NCBI GenBank assembly: GCA_004557455.1
Contig: SFDX01000002.1
Span: forward strand, 21,115 to 85,114
Direction: 5' to 3'
Origin: Akkermansia muciniphila
GTDB taxonomy: Bacteria > Verrucomicrobiota > Verrucomicrobiia > Verrucomicrobiales > Akkermansiaceae
DNA length: 64,000 bases
In this document: positions 25,540-33,069 of the stretch, piece by piece
Layout of the letters: the number at the start of each line of letters is the position of its first letter
Numbering within the stretch: the stretch's first letter is position 1
Notes under the pieces: generated by a model
What the model was told of the DNA's origin: nothing
Databases searched by the model: none
What the model saw: the letters and a program-made list of their open reading frames with translations, nothing else
Program-made: the position numbers and the translations under genes

Positions 25540-26166
25540 TCAGAGCAGGATGATGGCTGCAAAGAGTGCCAGCAGACCGGCAAACAGGGCATCGATGGCC
25601 GCCGTATGTCGCAAATAGGCAGAACGAATGCCCGGCCACTGCAGCAGCGCACACCAGGTTCCCCAGCCCAGAATATTGGCCAGCATGAAGGCAGCCAAGA
25701 GCGCGGGGGTGTACCAAGTATACAGCGGCGCATAGGTGGCCTGCGGGTGCAGCATCAATCCGCAGATGAAGAGGGTGCACTTGGGGTTCAGGATGTTACA
25801 GAGAAAGCCGCTCCCCAGGCAATGCGCGAGGGAGGGCGCGGGGGCAGGGGATGCGTCCCCCGGCAGGGTGCTTTGCGAGCGGCCGGGGCGTGGGAAAATG
25901 CGCCAGGCAAGGTAGAGCAGCCAACAGGCCGCCGCGCGCAGCACCCAGGGGCTCCAACTCTGCTGCATCACCCATTGTCCCGCCACCGCCACGATGCAGG
26001 CCTGAACCGCAAAATCCAAGCTGATGCCCAGACCCACGGAAAAGCCGGCGCGAAAGCCGCCGGACAGCGCCGTGCGGCATACGTAGAAGATATCCGGCCC
26101 CGGGCTGAGCTGGGACAGAACCAGCAGCAGGGAGAGACTGATGATGCTTTGAACGGCCTCCCACAT
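25540..26166 (-). CDS. LysE-family amino-acid exporter
   Basis: A 208-residue inner-membrane protein with about six helices. The N-terminal SQLSPGPDIFYVCRTALSGGFRAGFSVGLGIS is the LysE/RhtB signature (PGPD instead of the more usual PGPN). Members export lysine, homoserine, threonine or related compounds. Start MWEAVQSI is chosen because upstream in-frame residues are charged and the family starts just before the first helix. The gene lies 10 bases after the YhaM-like gene, so the two are probably cotranscribed. Confidence 0.88.
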   Translation of the reverse strand: MWEAVQSIISLSLLLVLSQLSPGPDIFYVCRTALSGGFRAGFSVGLGISLDFAVQACIVAVAGQWVMQQSWSPWVLRAAACWLLYLAWRIFPRPGRSQSTLPGDASPAPAPSLAHCLGSGFLCNILNPKCTLFICGLMLHPQATYAPLYTWYTPALLAAFMLANILGWGTWCALLQWPGIRSAYLRHTAAIDALFAGLLALFAAIILL

Positions 26167-26176
26167 GGACGAAACA

Positions 26177-27205
26177 TCAATCCTGCCGGAAGGCCGGGAG
26201 CGGGCTGACGATGTTGGACGGCATGGGAGGCTTGCGCTGGAAAATGCGCGGCGCCAGCTCCGGGGACTCCGCATAGGCGGCCCGCATCATCTCCATCTTG
26301 GCGTCCAAGTCATCCGCATGGTGCAGGGCCAAGGCCTCCGGGGTTTTGGGAAGAACGGGGGAACCGAACTCCATGCTGCCGTGGTGAGAGGCGATGAGAT
26401 GCAGCAGGTGCAGGCGTACATGTTCGGAGGACGGGGACAGCGGCCGCCACTCCTCCCGCTTGTCCTCGGTGTAAACCTTCTTCCAGAGTGCGTTGATAAG
26501 CTCGATGCCCAAGGGAATGTGCCCCAGCAGCTCGCCCATCTCGGTGTAGGGCATCACGAGGGAATGCTCCTCGTAGGCGTTTTCCCACATTTTGCCGCAG
26601 TCGTGGAAGAGCGCCCCCGCCAAGACCAGATCGCGATTCAGCTTCGGGTAGCAATGGCAGATGGCATCGGCGTTCTTCATCACGCCGCAGATGTGCTCCA
26701 CCAAACCGCCTCGGCGCGCGTGGTGCACACTGCGGGCGGCCCCGCTGCGACGGATGCGGGACTCGAATTGCTCCAAGAAAGCCCGGCAGAGGGTGCTCAG
26801 GCGCGGATCCTGCAGCCCATCGACCAGTTGACGGATCGTCTGCCAAGCGGCCTCTTGGGTTGCGCGCAGCTCGGGACCGCCCGCCAAGAGTGTGTCCTCC
26901 TCCTCCGGAGTCAAGGGACGCAGATCCAAGTCGGTGGCATCCATACCGAAGTCCGTTACGCGCCAGATGGCCGTTGCGGCGATGGAACTGCCCTGTTCTG
27001 CTGCGCAGCAGGAGGCGTACCAAGCCGTGTTGTTCCAGATCTTGAGGTTGACGCTGCCGGTGGCATCCCCCAAAACAAACTCAAGGTACGGCTTGCCCGT
27101 TTTGGTCTCCCGCTCTGTTTTGCGGGTTACCTGGGCAAGAACCGTACCTTGCGTGGTTCCTTGCTTGGCCTCGGCGGTCAGGTGAGCGATGTCCGTGTAC
27201 TGCAT
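26177..27205 (-). CDS. yhaM: OB-fold and HD-domain 3-prime-5-prime exoribonuclease (YhaM-like)
   Basis: A 342-residue protein. The N-terminal part (residues about 15-90) fits an OB-fold nucleic-acid-binding domain (KPYLEFVLGDATGSVNLKIWNN). The C-terminal part is an HD phosphohydrolase domain with HHARRGGLVEHICGVM, LFHDCGK and HLIASHHGSMEFGSP as metal-binding motifs. This is the arrangement of YhaM/CBF1 RNases, which degrade short RNA from the 3-prime end. A C-terminal proline-rich tail is present. Its start lies 32 bases after the secG stop, suggesting one operon secG-yhaM-lysE. Confidence 0.87.
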   Translation of the reverse strand: MQYTDIAHLTAEAKQGTTQGTVLAQVTRKTERETKTGKPYLEFVLGDATGSVNLKIWNNTAWYASCCAAEQGSSIAATAIWRVTDFGMDATDLDLRPLTPEEEDTLLAGGPELRATQEAAWQTIRQLVDGLQDPRLSTLCRAFLEQFESRIRRSGAARSVHHARRGGLVEHICGVMKNADAICHCYPKLNRDLVLAGALFHDCGKMWENAYEEHSLVMPYTEMGELLGHIPLGIELINALWKKVYTEDKREEWRPLSPSSEHVRLHLLHLIASHHGSMEFGSPVLPKTPEALALHHADDLDAKMEMMRAAYAESPELAPRIFQRKPPMPSNIVSPLPAFRQD

Positions 27206-27237
27206 GCGCCTCGGCGGTTGGGGTAGGAAAGGGAAAA

Positions 27238-27807
27238 TCAGGCGGCGGGCTGCTCGGCAGGAGCCGGAGCGGGTTGCTCGGCAGGAGCCGGTGCGGGTTG
27301 CTCAGCGGGAGCCGGAGCGGGTTGCTCGGCAGGAGCCGGAGCGGGCTCGGCAGCGGGTTGCTCGGCAGGAGCCGGAGCGGGTTGCTCAGCGGGGGCCGGG
27401 GCGGGTTGCTCAGCGGGAGTCGGAGCGGGCTGCTCAGCGGGAGTCGGAGCGGGCTGCTCGGCAGGAGCCGGAGCGGTCGGTTTCTCAATGCCGACTGTAT
27501 CCTGTGGCTTAGCGGGAGCCGTAGCCTTGGACGGCTCATTGGCCAGATTCGAGCTTTGCGCCTTGTTGGCCGCCGTCATCAACAGAGCCAACACAAAGCA
27601 AAGCACCATAAAGCAGGTGCCGAAGAAGGCCGTGCCCTTCTTGAGAACATCCGTGGTGCGCGCACCGAAGGCTTGGTCCGTCATAGCGGAACCGAAAGCC
27701 GCACCGAGACCCTCCTGCTTGGGACGCTGCATCAGCACCAACAGCAGCAGAAGGCAGCAGACAATCAGAAGAATCGCGAAGACGATATAGATGGAGACGT
27801 TAAGCAT
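27238..27807 (-). CDS. secG: preprotein translocase subunit SecG with PAEQP repeat tail
   Basis: A 189-residue protein. Residues 1-85 are a normal SecG: two membrane helices (IYIVFAILLIVCCLLLLLVLMQRP and TAFFGTCFMVLCFVLALLM) around the conserved GLGAAFG loop. SecG assists SecYE in protein export. Unusually, about 100 residues follow, consisting of nine copies of an eight-residue unit of the type PAPAEQPA encoded by a 24-bp tandem repeat. SecG proteins are normally 70-130 residues. The start MLNVSIYIV is supported by a promoter with its -10 box 6 bases upstream. Confidence 0.9.
   Translation of the reverse strand: MLNVSIYIVFAILLIVCCLLLLLVLMQRPKQEGLGAAFGSAMTDQAFGARTTDVLKKGTAFFGTCFMVLCFVLALLMTAANKAQSSNLANEPSKATAPAKPQDTVGIEKPTAPAPAEQPAPTPAEQPAPTPAEQPAPAPAEQPAPAPAEQPAAEPAPAPAEQPAPAPAEQPAPAPAEQPAPAPAEQPAA
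27241..27475. repeat. 24-bp minisatellite in the secG 3-prime half
   Basis: Nine units of a 24-bp repeat containing the core GCAGGAGCCGGAGCGGG, with one 12-bp interruption near 27348. All units stay in frame, so slippage would change only tail length. Confidence 0.85.
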
Positions 27808-27813
27808 GGCAGG

Positions 27814-27842
27814 ATTATAGCAGAGGAAAAGCGGCTTGTAAA
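27814..27842 (-). promoter_or_regulatory. leaderless promoter of secG
   Basis: Minus-strand TTTACA (27837-27842), 17 bp, TATAAT (27814-27819), 6 bases, ATG at 27807. This is the strongest match to consensus among the leaderless class here. Confidence 0.7.
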
Positions 27843-27849
27843 GCAAGAA

Positions 27850-28191
27850 TTATTGAGCAATGATCTCGTTGTGCTCGTTGCATATGATACGCGTGGGCGT
27901 GATAGGTTTGTCATCCAAGGCAAAGCTCATGATAACGACGCGCTCCCCGGCCTTGATGAGGTGCGCGGCTCCGCCGTTGACGATGATCTGCCCCGTTCCC
28001 GGCGGCCCCACCAGGACATAGGTCTCAAAGCGGTTGCCTGTGGTCACCGAGGCCACCAGCACCTTCTCCCCGGGCCACAGACCACTGGCCTTGACCAAAT
28101 CCTCGGGAATCTCGATGCTGCCTTCGTACTCCACGTCACCCCGGGTGACCATGGCGCGGTGAATCTTCGATTTCAACTGTGAAACTAGCAT
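27850..28191 (-). CDS. panD: aspartate 1-decarboxylase
   Basis: A 113-residue pyruvoyl enzyme that makes beta-alanine for pantothenate. The self-cleavage site is visible as YEGS with Gly24-Ser25, the usual position; Lys9 in SKIHRA, Tyr58-type region and the NGGAAHL block are conserved. The protein is made as a proenzyme and cleaved to give the N-terminal pyruvoyl group. Start MLVSQLKSKIHRA is chosen from family length; 17 further upstream codons are unlikely. With panE at 7521-8438 it supports a complete pantothenate route in the genome. Confidence 0.95.
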   Translation of the reverse strand: MLVSQLKSKIHRAMVTRGDVEYEGSIEIPEDLVKASGLWPGEKVLVASVTTGNRFETYVLVGPPGTGQIIVNGGAAHLIKAGERVVIMSFALDDKPITPTRIICNEHNEIIAQ

Positions 28192-28282
28192 GGCTGAGAA
28201 TTGACGGGCGACTATGAAACTACTTTTTCCCGCTTTGGTCAAGCCAAATCATGCAATCTGCCGAAAAATCCGCCCCTTTCTC

Positions 28283-28848
28283 TCACCCTGCGGCCGATGC
28301 CGGGCCGGATACACAGCGGATGAGCTCCATGGTGTTGTCGACATACTTGCGCGGCTCGTCCGATACGGAGTAGCGCAGCGGTGTGGGGGCATCCGTAAAC
28401 AGGGGTACGCCGATAACCGACTGCTCTGCCGAGTGGTGGACCACAACACCGTAGTACTTCACGTTTTCCCGGAGCAGATACGCATCGATAATCGGCAGTC
28501 CGAAGAAAAGCTGCTTGTCGGTATCGTTGGTCACCACTCCTTGGGCCGGAGCTCCTTTCATGGGGATGCCCGATCCTATGGCGTTTCGCATGATGTAAGC
28601 GGCAGCTTCTGCTATGGCGGTCAGAGACTCACCACCGGTATCGGGACTGAAGAGGACAATGCTGTCAGAGAACAAGCTGATCTGAAGTCTTTGATCATGG
28701 TGCTCCGGCATAAAGTCGTTGATATCTGCCTGAAGCCCAAGATATCGAGGAACACAATAAAACAATCCGCCGTTACAGAGAAGTCAGAACCATGAAGTGG
28801 CTTGGCAGTATGCCCACCATGATTTGCCCGGTCTGAGACCGTGAACAT
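28283..28848 (-). pseudogene. broken cyclase-like or conserved hypothetical gene
   Basis: Two minus-strand frames together resemble one protein. The upstream frame (to 28848) contains DCFIVFLDILGF, the usual opening of a family of nucleotide-cyclase-like hypothetical proteins. The downstream frame (28283-28765) contains LQISLFSDSIVLFSPDTGGESL and GIPMKGAPAQGVV, which normally follow in the same frame. A frame change near 28735 is needed, and the distance between the two motifs looks too short, so an internal deletion is likely. No good start codon lies before the first motif. The downstream frame alone could give a 160-residue product from a TTG start, but this is doubtful. Confidence 0.5.
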
Positions 28849-29014
28849 TGAATAAACGGCCCTTTACATCCGTGTCCGTTGTGGTTCCCACATAAAAAGA
28901 CGAGTAGGCGTACCTCCCACTGCTCTTCATGTGTTCATTGAAGTAATTTAAAATTTCATCATTAGTGCTGATAGAAAGGGGGTATAGCGTCATGGTGCAG
29001 GGAATTCCATACAA
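28784..29014 (-). pseudogene. truncated small hypothetical protein
   Basis: A 76-residue frame: MYGIPCTMTLYPLS, then DEILNYFNEHMKSSGRYAYSSFYVGTTTD, RLFNVHGLRPGKSWWAYCQATSWF. The pattern FYVGTT...RLF..HG....WW recalls small GIY-YIG-like hypothetical proteins that normally continue past the WW block; here the frame stops soon after it and runs into the broken cyclase-like gene. AT-rich composition differs from both neighbours. It is probably a remnant of a transferred segment. Confidence 0.35.
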
Positions 29015-29021
29015 AAATCCG

Positions 29022-29642
29022 TTATTCCTCCTTCAGGCGGGAGCAGATTGTGCAGGTGGGGCGGCAGCCGCGGGCGGGGCAGAAAGCGCGGCCCCAGAGG
29101 ACGAAGCGCAGGTGCAGCTCGCCCCAGAGGTGCTGCGGGTAGAGGTGTTTGAGGTCCTCCTCGACCTTTTCGACGGAGTTACCGCGGCTGAGTCCCCAGC
29201 GGCGGGCAAGGCGGAAGATGTGCGTATCCACCGGGAAGGCCGGGAAACCGAAGGCCTGGTTCATGACCACGGAAGCCGTCTTGTGCCCCACGCCGGGCAG
29301 GGCCTCCAGCTCCTCGAAAGAGGCCGGCACGCGGCCGCCGTGCTTCTGCACGATGGCCTGCGCCGTAGCCACCAAGCGCTTGGCCTTGGTCTCCGTGAGC
29401 CCGCAGGAGGCGATGTGCGTGCGCACCTCCTGCCAACTGAGCGCCGCCATCTTCTCCGGTGTATCCGCCACGGCAAAGAGCCCCGGCGTCACCAGATTCA
29501 CCCGCGCATCCGTGCATTGGGCGGAGAGCATCACCGCCACCAGCAGGGTAAAAGGATCCTTATGGTGCAGAGGAACCTCCGGGTCGGGGAAAGCGCGCAG
29601 CAACTCCTCCGCCACCAGCTCGGCACGTTCAGCGCGTTTCAT
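29022..29642 (-). CDS. nth: endonuclease III
   Basis: A 206-residue DNA glycosylase/AP lyase for oxidised pyrimidines. The helix-hairpin-helix motif LPGVGHKTA carries the catalytic lysine, and the catalytic aspartate is in FPVDTHIFRL. The C-terminal iron-sulfur loop has four cysteines but with spacing C-x4-C-x3-C-x2-C (CPARGCRPTCTIC) rather than the usual C-x6-C-x2-C-x5-C. The start MKRAERAEL at 29642 is preferred over a TTG nine bases upstream that would run almost into the stop of the neighbouring gene. It probably shares a transcript with the small lipoprotein gene upstream. Confidence 0.93.
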   Translation of the reverse strand: MKRAERAELVAEELLRAFPDPEVPLHHKDPFTLLVAVMLSAQCTDARVNLVTPGLFAVADTPEKMAALSWQEVRTHIASCGLTETKAKRLVATAQAIVQKHGGRVPASFEELEALPGVGHKTASVVMNQAFGFPAFPVDTHIFRLARRWGLSRGNSVEKVEEDLKHLYPQHLWGELHLRFVLWGRAFCPARGCRPTCTICSRLKEE

Positions 29643-29651
29643 GCGCGGCAA

Positions 29652-29852
29652 TCAGCGGCGGTTTGTACCGAAGGGCAGGATGGACTCAGCCTCCTGCTTC
29701 GACATCCCATTCCACGGCTTCTCCTGCTCCGTGCTGCCGCGCGGGCCTACCACCGTGCGCCCGCTGTCCGGCACCGGGGGCATGGAGGGGGCGCAGGACG
29801 GCAGAGAGACCGCCAAGGCGGCCGGAATGATCATCATCGCAATGAACTTCAT
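29652..29852 (-). CDS. small lipoprotein
   Basis: A 66-residue predicted lipoprotein: MKFIAMMIIPAALAVSLPSC has a good signal peptide and lipobox LPSC (Cys20), followed by a short Pro/Gly-rich polar chain of 46 residues. No family was recognised. The gene lies 9 bases upstream of the nth start and 26 bases after a strong terminator, so it probably begins a transcript that includes nth. Confidence 0.65.
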   Translation of the reverse strand: MKFIAMMIIPAALAVSLPSCAPSMPPVPDSGRTVVGPRGSTEQEKPWNGMSKQEAESILPFGTNRR

Positions 29853-29877
29853 ACTGTGTTGTAGGTGTGGGGTTCAG

Positions 29878-29914
29878 ATAAAAACCCGCCGCCGATGGCA
29901 CCACCGGCAGCGGG
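29878..29914 (-). terminator. Rho-independent terminator of the coiled-coil gene pair
   Basis: Stem CCCGCCGCCG (29885-29894) and CGGCAGCGGG (29905-29914), one G-T wobble. On the minus strand it is followed by TTTTTAT. Confidence 0.75.
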
Positions 29915-29937
29915 GAAAGGGGTAAGCCGGGCGAGCC

Positions 29938-30822
29938 TTACTCGCCGATGGGACGCCAGCGGAACACCGTGTCGCCCACGCGGGGAGCCGTCATCTTCAA
30001 CGTGGAGGGGTACTCTGCCACCACCATACCTTCCTGGATGCTGATGATGCGCAGATCACCCACAAAGCGGTCGCCGTCCTTCACCAGCAGGCCATTCTGG
30101 GCTTGGCCCACGCTCAGGCCGGAATCCTTGCCGGCATGGAACACGATGTAGCGCCAGCGCGGATCCACTGCCAGAATCTCGAACTCGTCCCTGTTCTTGC
30201 AGTACTCGTTGAAGAAGTGGGCATTGATGGTCGTCTGGTTGTTCAGATCCTTGGTGGTGTTAGCCACGCGAACCTGGGCAGCCCGGCGGGCCGTCTTCTT
30301 ATCCGTCCACTCCACATCCAGCTGCTTGGCGCGGTCCTTCTGCTCCTGCACGAAGGTGCGCACCTTTTCCACCACGGCGGAGAGGTCCTCCGACATGTCC
30401 GAGAAGTCGATGTCACTGTTGGTGGCCAAGGACTCCATCTCATTCTTGATGTTGGTGCGCAGTTCGGTCACCTTCTCCTCCAGGGCCTTATTCTGCCGCT
30501 TAGCCTCGGCGCACTGGCTCTTCCAGTCCTGGTACTCGGCGGAAGCCTGCTTGAAACGGCCTTGGGCGGCCTTGTCGGCCATGCGAGCATCCTCGCCCAA
30601 CTTCACGGCGTCGGAGCTCTTGCCGGCCGCAGTGTTGAACTCCGACTCCAACTGCTGATTGTGCATCAGCAAGCTGCTCTCGGAAGCCGCATTCTTGTCC
30701 TCCATACCGCCGTGCACGTTGGTGAGCATCGCCATCGTGTCCTTCTGCTGCAGGGAGTAGTAGATGCCCGTGGCGCCCAGAAGCATGGCCACGCTGACTG
30801 TGATGATTTGGGAAGCTTTCAT
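29938..30822 (-). CDS. membrane-anchored coiled-coil protein
   Basis: A 294-residue protein. An N-terminal membrane anchor (residues 5-24, QIITVSVAMLLGATGIYYSL) is followed by a long coiled coil (about 35-195, rich in Glu, Lys, Ala, Gln) and a compact C-terminal domain of about 85 residues (DPRWRYIVFHAGKDSGLSVGQAQNGLLVKDGDRFVGDLRIISI, then PRVGDTVFRW). The last part resembles the small beta domain of MreC-like proteins in its G-L-x-V-G pattern, which is only an analogy. The gene directly upstream has the same architecture, so the two products may form a hetero-oligomer in the envelope. Function unknown. Confidence 0.65.
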   Translation of the reverse strand: MKASQIITVSVAMLLGATGIYYSLQQKDTMAMLTNVHGGMEDKNAASESSLLMHNQQLESEFNTAAGKSSDAVKLGEDARMADKAAQGRFKQASAEYQDWKSQCAEAKRQNKALEEKVTELRTNIKNEMESLATNSDIDFSDMSEDLSAVVEKVRTFVQEQKDRAKQLDVEWTDKKTARRAAQVRVANTTKDLNNQTTINAHFFNEYCKNRDEFEILAVDPRWRYIVFHAGKDSGLSVGQAQNGLLVKDGDRFVGDLRIISIQEGMVVAEYPSTLKMTAPRVGDTVFRWRPIGE

Positions 30823-30846
30823 GTGTATGAGAGTGAAAGTAAGGGG

Positions 30847-31692
30847 TTACTTCTTGCGGACAGCGATGACGGAATCACCCACCTTGACGCGGTCGCCGGT
30901 GCGCAGGGTGTTGTAAATGACCTTGGCACTGGCGCGGTTGCGCTCCACGGTCGTCACATTCAGCTCGGCCACCTGTTCGCCGTTGCGCATGGCAGCCAAG
31001 CGAGAACCGATAACGATGCCGTGGTCAATACCGGCGTCCAGAATGACATAGTCCCAGAGCTGGTCAGCCTTGCAAACGGTGCACTTCAGCTCCTCCGGAG
31101 AGATGCGCAGCTGGCGTTCCTGGTAGGTCTTCTTAGCCTCCTCCAGCAGGGCGGTGAGGCGCTTGTTCTGCTCATCGAGGTTCTCGATGGTCTTCACCTC
31201 GTCGGCAACCTTCAGCTCGGTGGTGTCGTTGTTGTGCTTCAGGGTAGCCACGGTCTTGCCGAACTCGGCCATGTTGAAGTCGTCGGAAACCTCCATCTCC
31301 ATGATGGCGGCCAGCTCGCGCTTCGTCTTGTCCAGCTCACTCTTCAGGCGGTCGATGTCCTCCTGCAAAGCGCGGTTTTTTTCGCGGGTGGCGTTGGTCT
31401 CGCTTTCATACTGCTCCTTGAGCTCACGGGCGCGCTGTGTCACCTTGTCGTAGTACTCCACCTCAGACTTGTACCACGCCTCTCGCATCTCGGCGTAGCG
31501 TTGGGTTGTCTCGCTGAAGTCGCGCTGCTTGTTCTTCTCGATGGCGGTCAGGAAACGCTCCTGGAGGGTGATGATTTCACCGTCCACGGTCTCGTCACCC
31601 TTCTCCGTGACCATGGCATCGAAGTTCTTGTAGAAGACGAATGCACCGAACGCGAGGCCGATGTATGCGAAGATGGTAATGTATTTCCACAT
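30847..31692 (-). CDS. membrane-anchored coiled-coil protein, paralogue
   Basis: A 281-residue protein built like its neighbour: N-terminal membrane segment (ITIFAYIGLAFGAFVFY), a long charged coiled coil (about residues 35-195), and a C-terminal beta domain (LWDYVILDAGIDHGIVIGSRLAAMRNGEQVAELNVTTVERNRASAKVI, then GDRVKVGDSV). Two cysteines (CTVC) lie between coil and domain. It is the first gene of the pair (24-bp gap). A TATAAA box around 31724-31729 may be its promoter. No enzyme motif; probably a structural envelope pair. Confidence 0.65.
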   Translation of the reverse strand: MWKYITIFAYIGLAFGAFVFYKNFDAMVTEKGDETVDGEIITLQERFLTAIEKNKQRDFSETTQRYAEMREAWYKSEVEYYDKVTQRARELKEQYESETNATREKNRALQEDIDRLKSELDKTKRELAAIMEMEVSDDFNMAEFGKTVATLKHNNDTTELKVADEVKTIENLDEQNKRLTALLEEAKKTYQERQLRISPEELKCTVCKADQLWDYVILDAGIDHGIVIGSRLAAMRNGEQVAELNVTTVERNRASAKVIYNTLRTGDRVKVGDSVIAVRKK

Positions 31693-31863
31693 GGTGTAAG
31701 TTTAGTGAGTTGCGAATGTACCTTTCTTTTTTATACCATTCTCTGCGGCTTGGCAATCAAAAAAGCGGCTTCGGAGCAAAAAAAGGCAATTTTTTCATGA
31801 ATTCGGGCCTGTTTCGGGGGCAGAAAGGGGCGGAAGCACCCCCGAGACAGGCTCATCAGTGCA

Positions 31864-33048
31864 TCAACGGCCGGGAACCATCTCGAAAGTAAAGCCCTTG
31901 AGGTACTCCGTCTCGGGAATGTTCAGCAGCACGGGGTGGTCCGGGCTCTGCCCGTGATTGGCCACCAGGCGCAGCGTGCAGTGACCGTCCACGGCGGCAT
32001 CGGCGATCGTCTTGCGGAAGAGGTCCGCGCCGGCGTGGTGCGAGCAGCAGAAGGTGGAGAGAACGCCGCCGACGGGCAGCATCTTCATGGCACGCAGGTG
32101 AATTTCCTTGTAGCCGCGCAGAGCCCCGGCCAAGCTCTTCTTGTTGCGGGTGAAGCTGGGTGGGTCCAGGATGATCATGTCCCACTTCAGCTCGCCGCCC
32201 TCGCGCACCAAATCACTTTCACGTTTCAGGAAGTCAAAGGCGTTCTCCTGCACGGTGTTGACCTGTACGCCGTTGAGCTCGGCATTGCGCCGCACGGCCT
32301 CCACCGCATCGGCCGAGATATCCACCGCCGTGACGGAGGCGGCCCCGGCGCGGGCGCAGGCCAAGGCGAAACCGCCCTGGTTGCAGAAGCAGTCCAGCAC
32401 GCGGCGGCCTCGGGCGAACTCGGCCACCTCGCGGTAGTTCTGCATCTGGTCCAGGTACAGCCCCGTCTTCTGGCCGGTAGCCGTATTCACCAAGAAAGTG
32501 GTGCCGCGGGCCTGAGCGGGGAAGGGCTCCGGCTCCTGCCCGGCGGCGATGTACACCTCCTGCGGAATCCCCTCTGCGGCCAGCATGGGCGAATCATTGC
32601 GCACGATGATGCAGCGGGGCTGCAGCAGGTCGCCCAGAATGTCGCGGATAAGCCCCAAGCGCAGGTACATGGCCAGCGTCAGGGTCTGCACTACCAGCAC
32701 ATCCCGATAGCGGTCCACGATAAGGCCGGGGAGGCCGTCGCTCTCGCTCCACACCAAGCGCATCAGCTCCTCGCCGGGCAGCAGACGATCGCGCAGCAGC
32801 ATGGCTTGTGAGATGCGCCGGGCGAAGAAATCCCGGTCCAAGTCCTGCTTGCGGCGGGAGAAACGGCGCGCGACGATCTGAGAGTGCGGGTTGTACATGG
32901 CAGAGCCCAAGTAGCGATCCCGCTGGTCCTTGAGGGCCACTACGTCCCCCGGCGCCGGGTTACCGTAAACGTTGCGTACCTCAGTGCCGTACACCCAATC
33001 GTGTCCGTGAAAAATCCGTGCCTTCGGCGAAATAATCAGCCCGCCCAT
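31864..33048 (-). CDS. rlmI: class I SAM-dependent rRNA (cytosine-C5) methyltransferase, RlmI-like
   Basis: A 394-residue enzyme. An N-terminal PUA-type RNA-binding domain (about residues 1-80, with FHGHDWVYGTEVRN) precedes a Rossmann-fold methyltransferase with VLDCFCNQGGFALACARAGAASVTAVDIS as SAM-binding motif I and MIILDPPSFTRNKKSL as the DPPxF catalytic motif. It is related to RlmI, which methylates a 23S rRNA cytosine; the exact target is inferred. It sits 21 bases after metG on the same strand and is probably cotranscribed. Confidence 0.88.
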   Translation of the reverse strand: MGGLIISPKARIFHGHDWVYGTEVRNVYGNPAPGDVVALKDQRDRYLGSAMYNPHSQIVARRFSRRKQDLDRDFFARRISQAMLLRDRLLPGEELMRLVWSESDGLPGLIVDRYRDVLVVQTLTLAMYLRLGLIRDILGDLLQPRCIIVRNDSPMLAAEGIPQEVYIAAGQEPEPFPAQARGTTFLVNTATGQKTGLYLDQMQNYREVAEFARGRRVLDCFCNQGGFALACARAGAASVTAVDISADAVEAVRRNAELNGVQVNTVQENAFDFLKRESDLVREGGELKWDMIILDPPSFTRNKKSLAGALRGYKEIHLRAMKMLPVGGVLSTFCCSHHAGADLFRKTIADAAVDGHCTLRLVANHGQSPDHPVLLNIPETEYLKGFTFEMVPGR

Positions 33049-33069
33049 GTTGAGTCCGTTTGTTGGATG

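Noticed and set aside
27241..27475. CRISPR-like array because of regular 24-bp repeats
   Set aside because: There are no unique spacers; the units are contiguous and encode an in-frame peptide repeat in secG.
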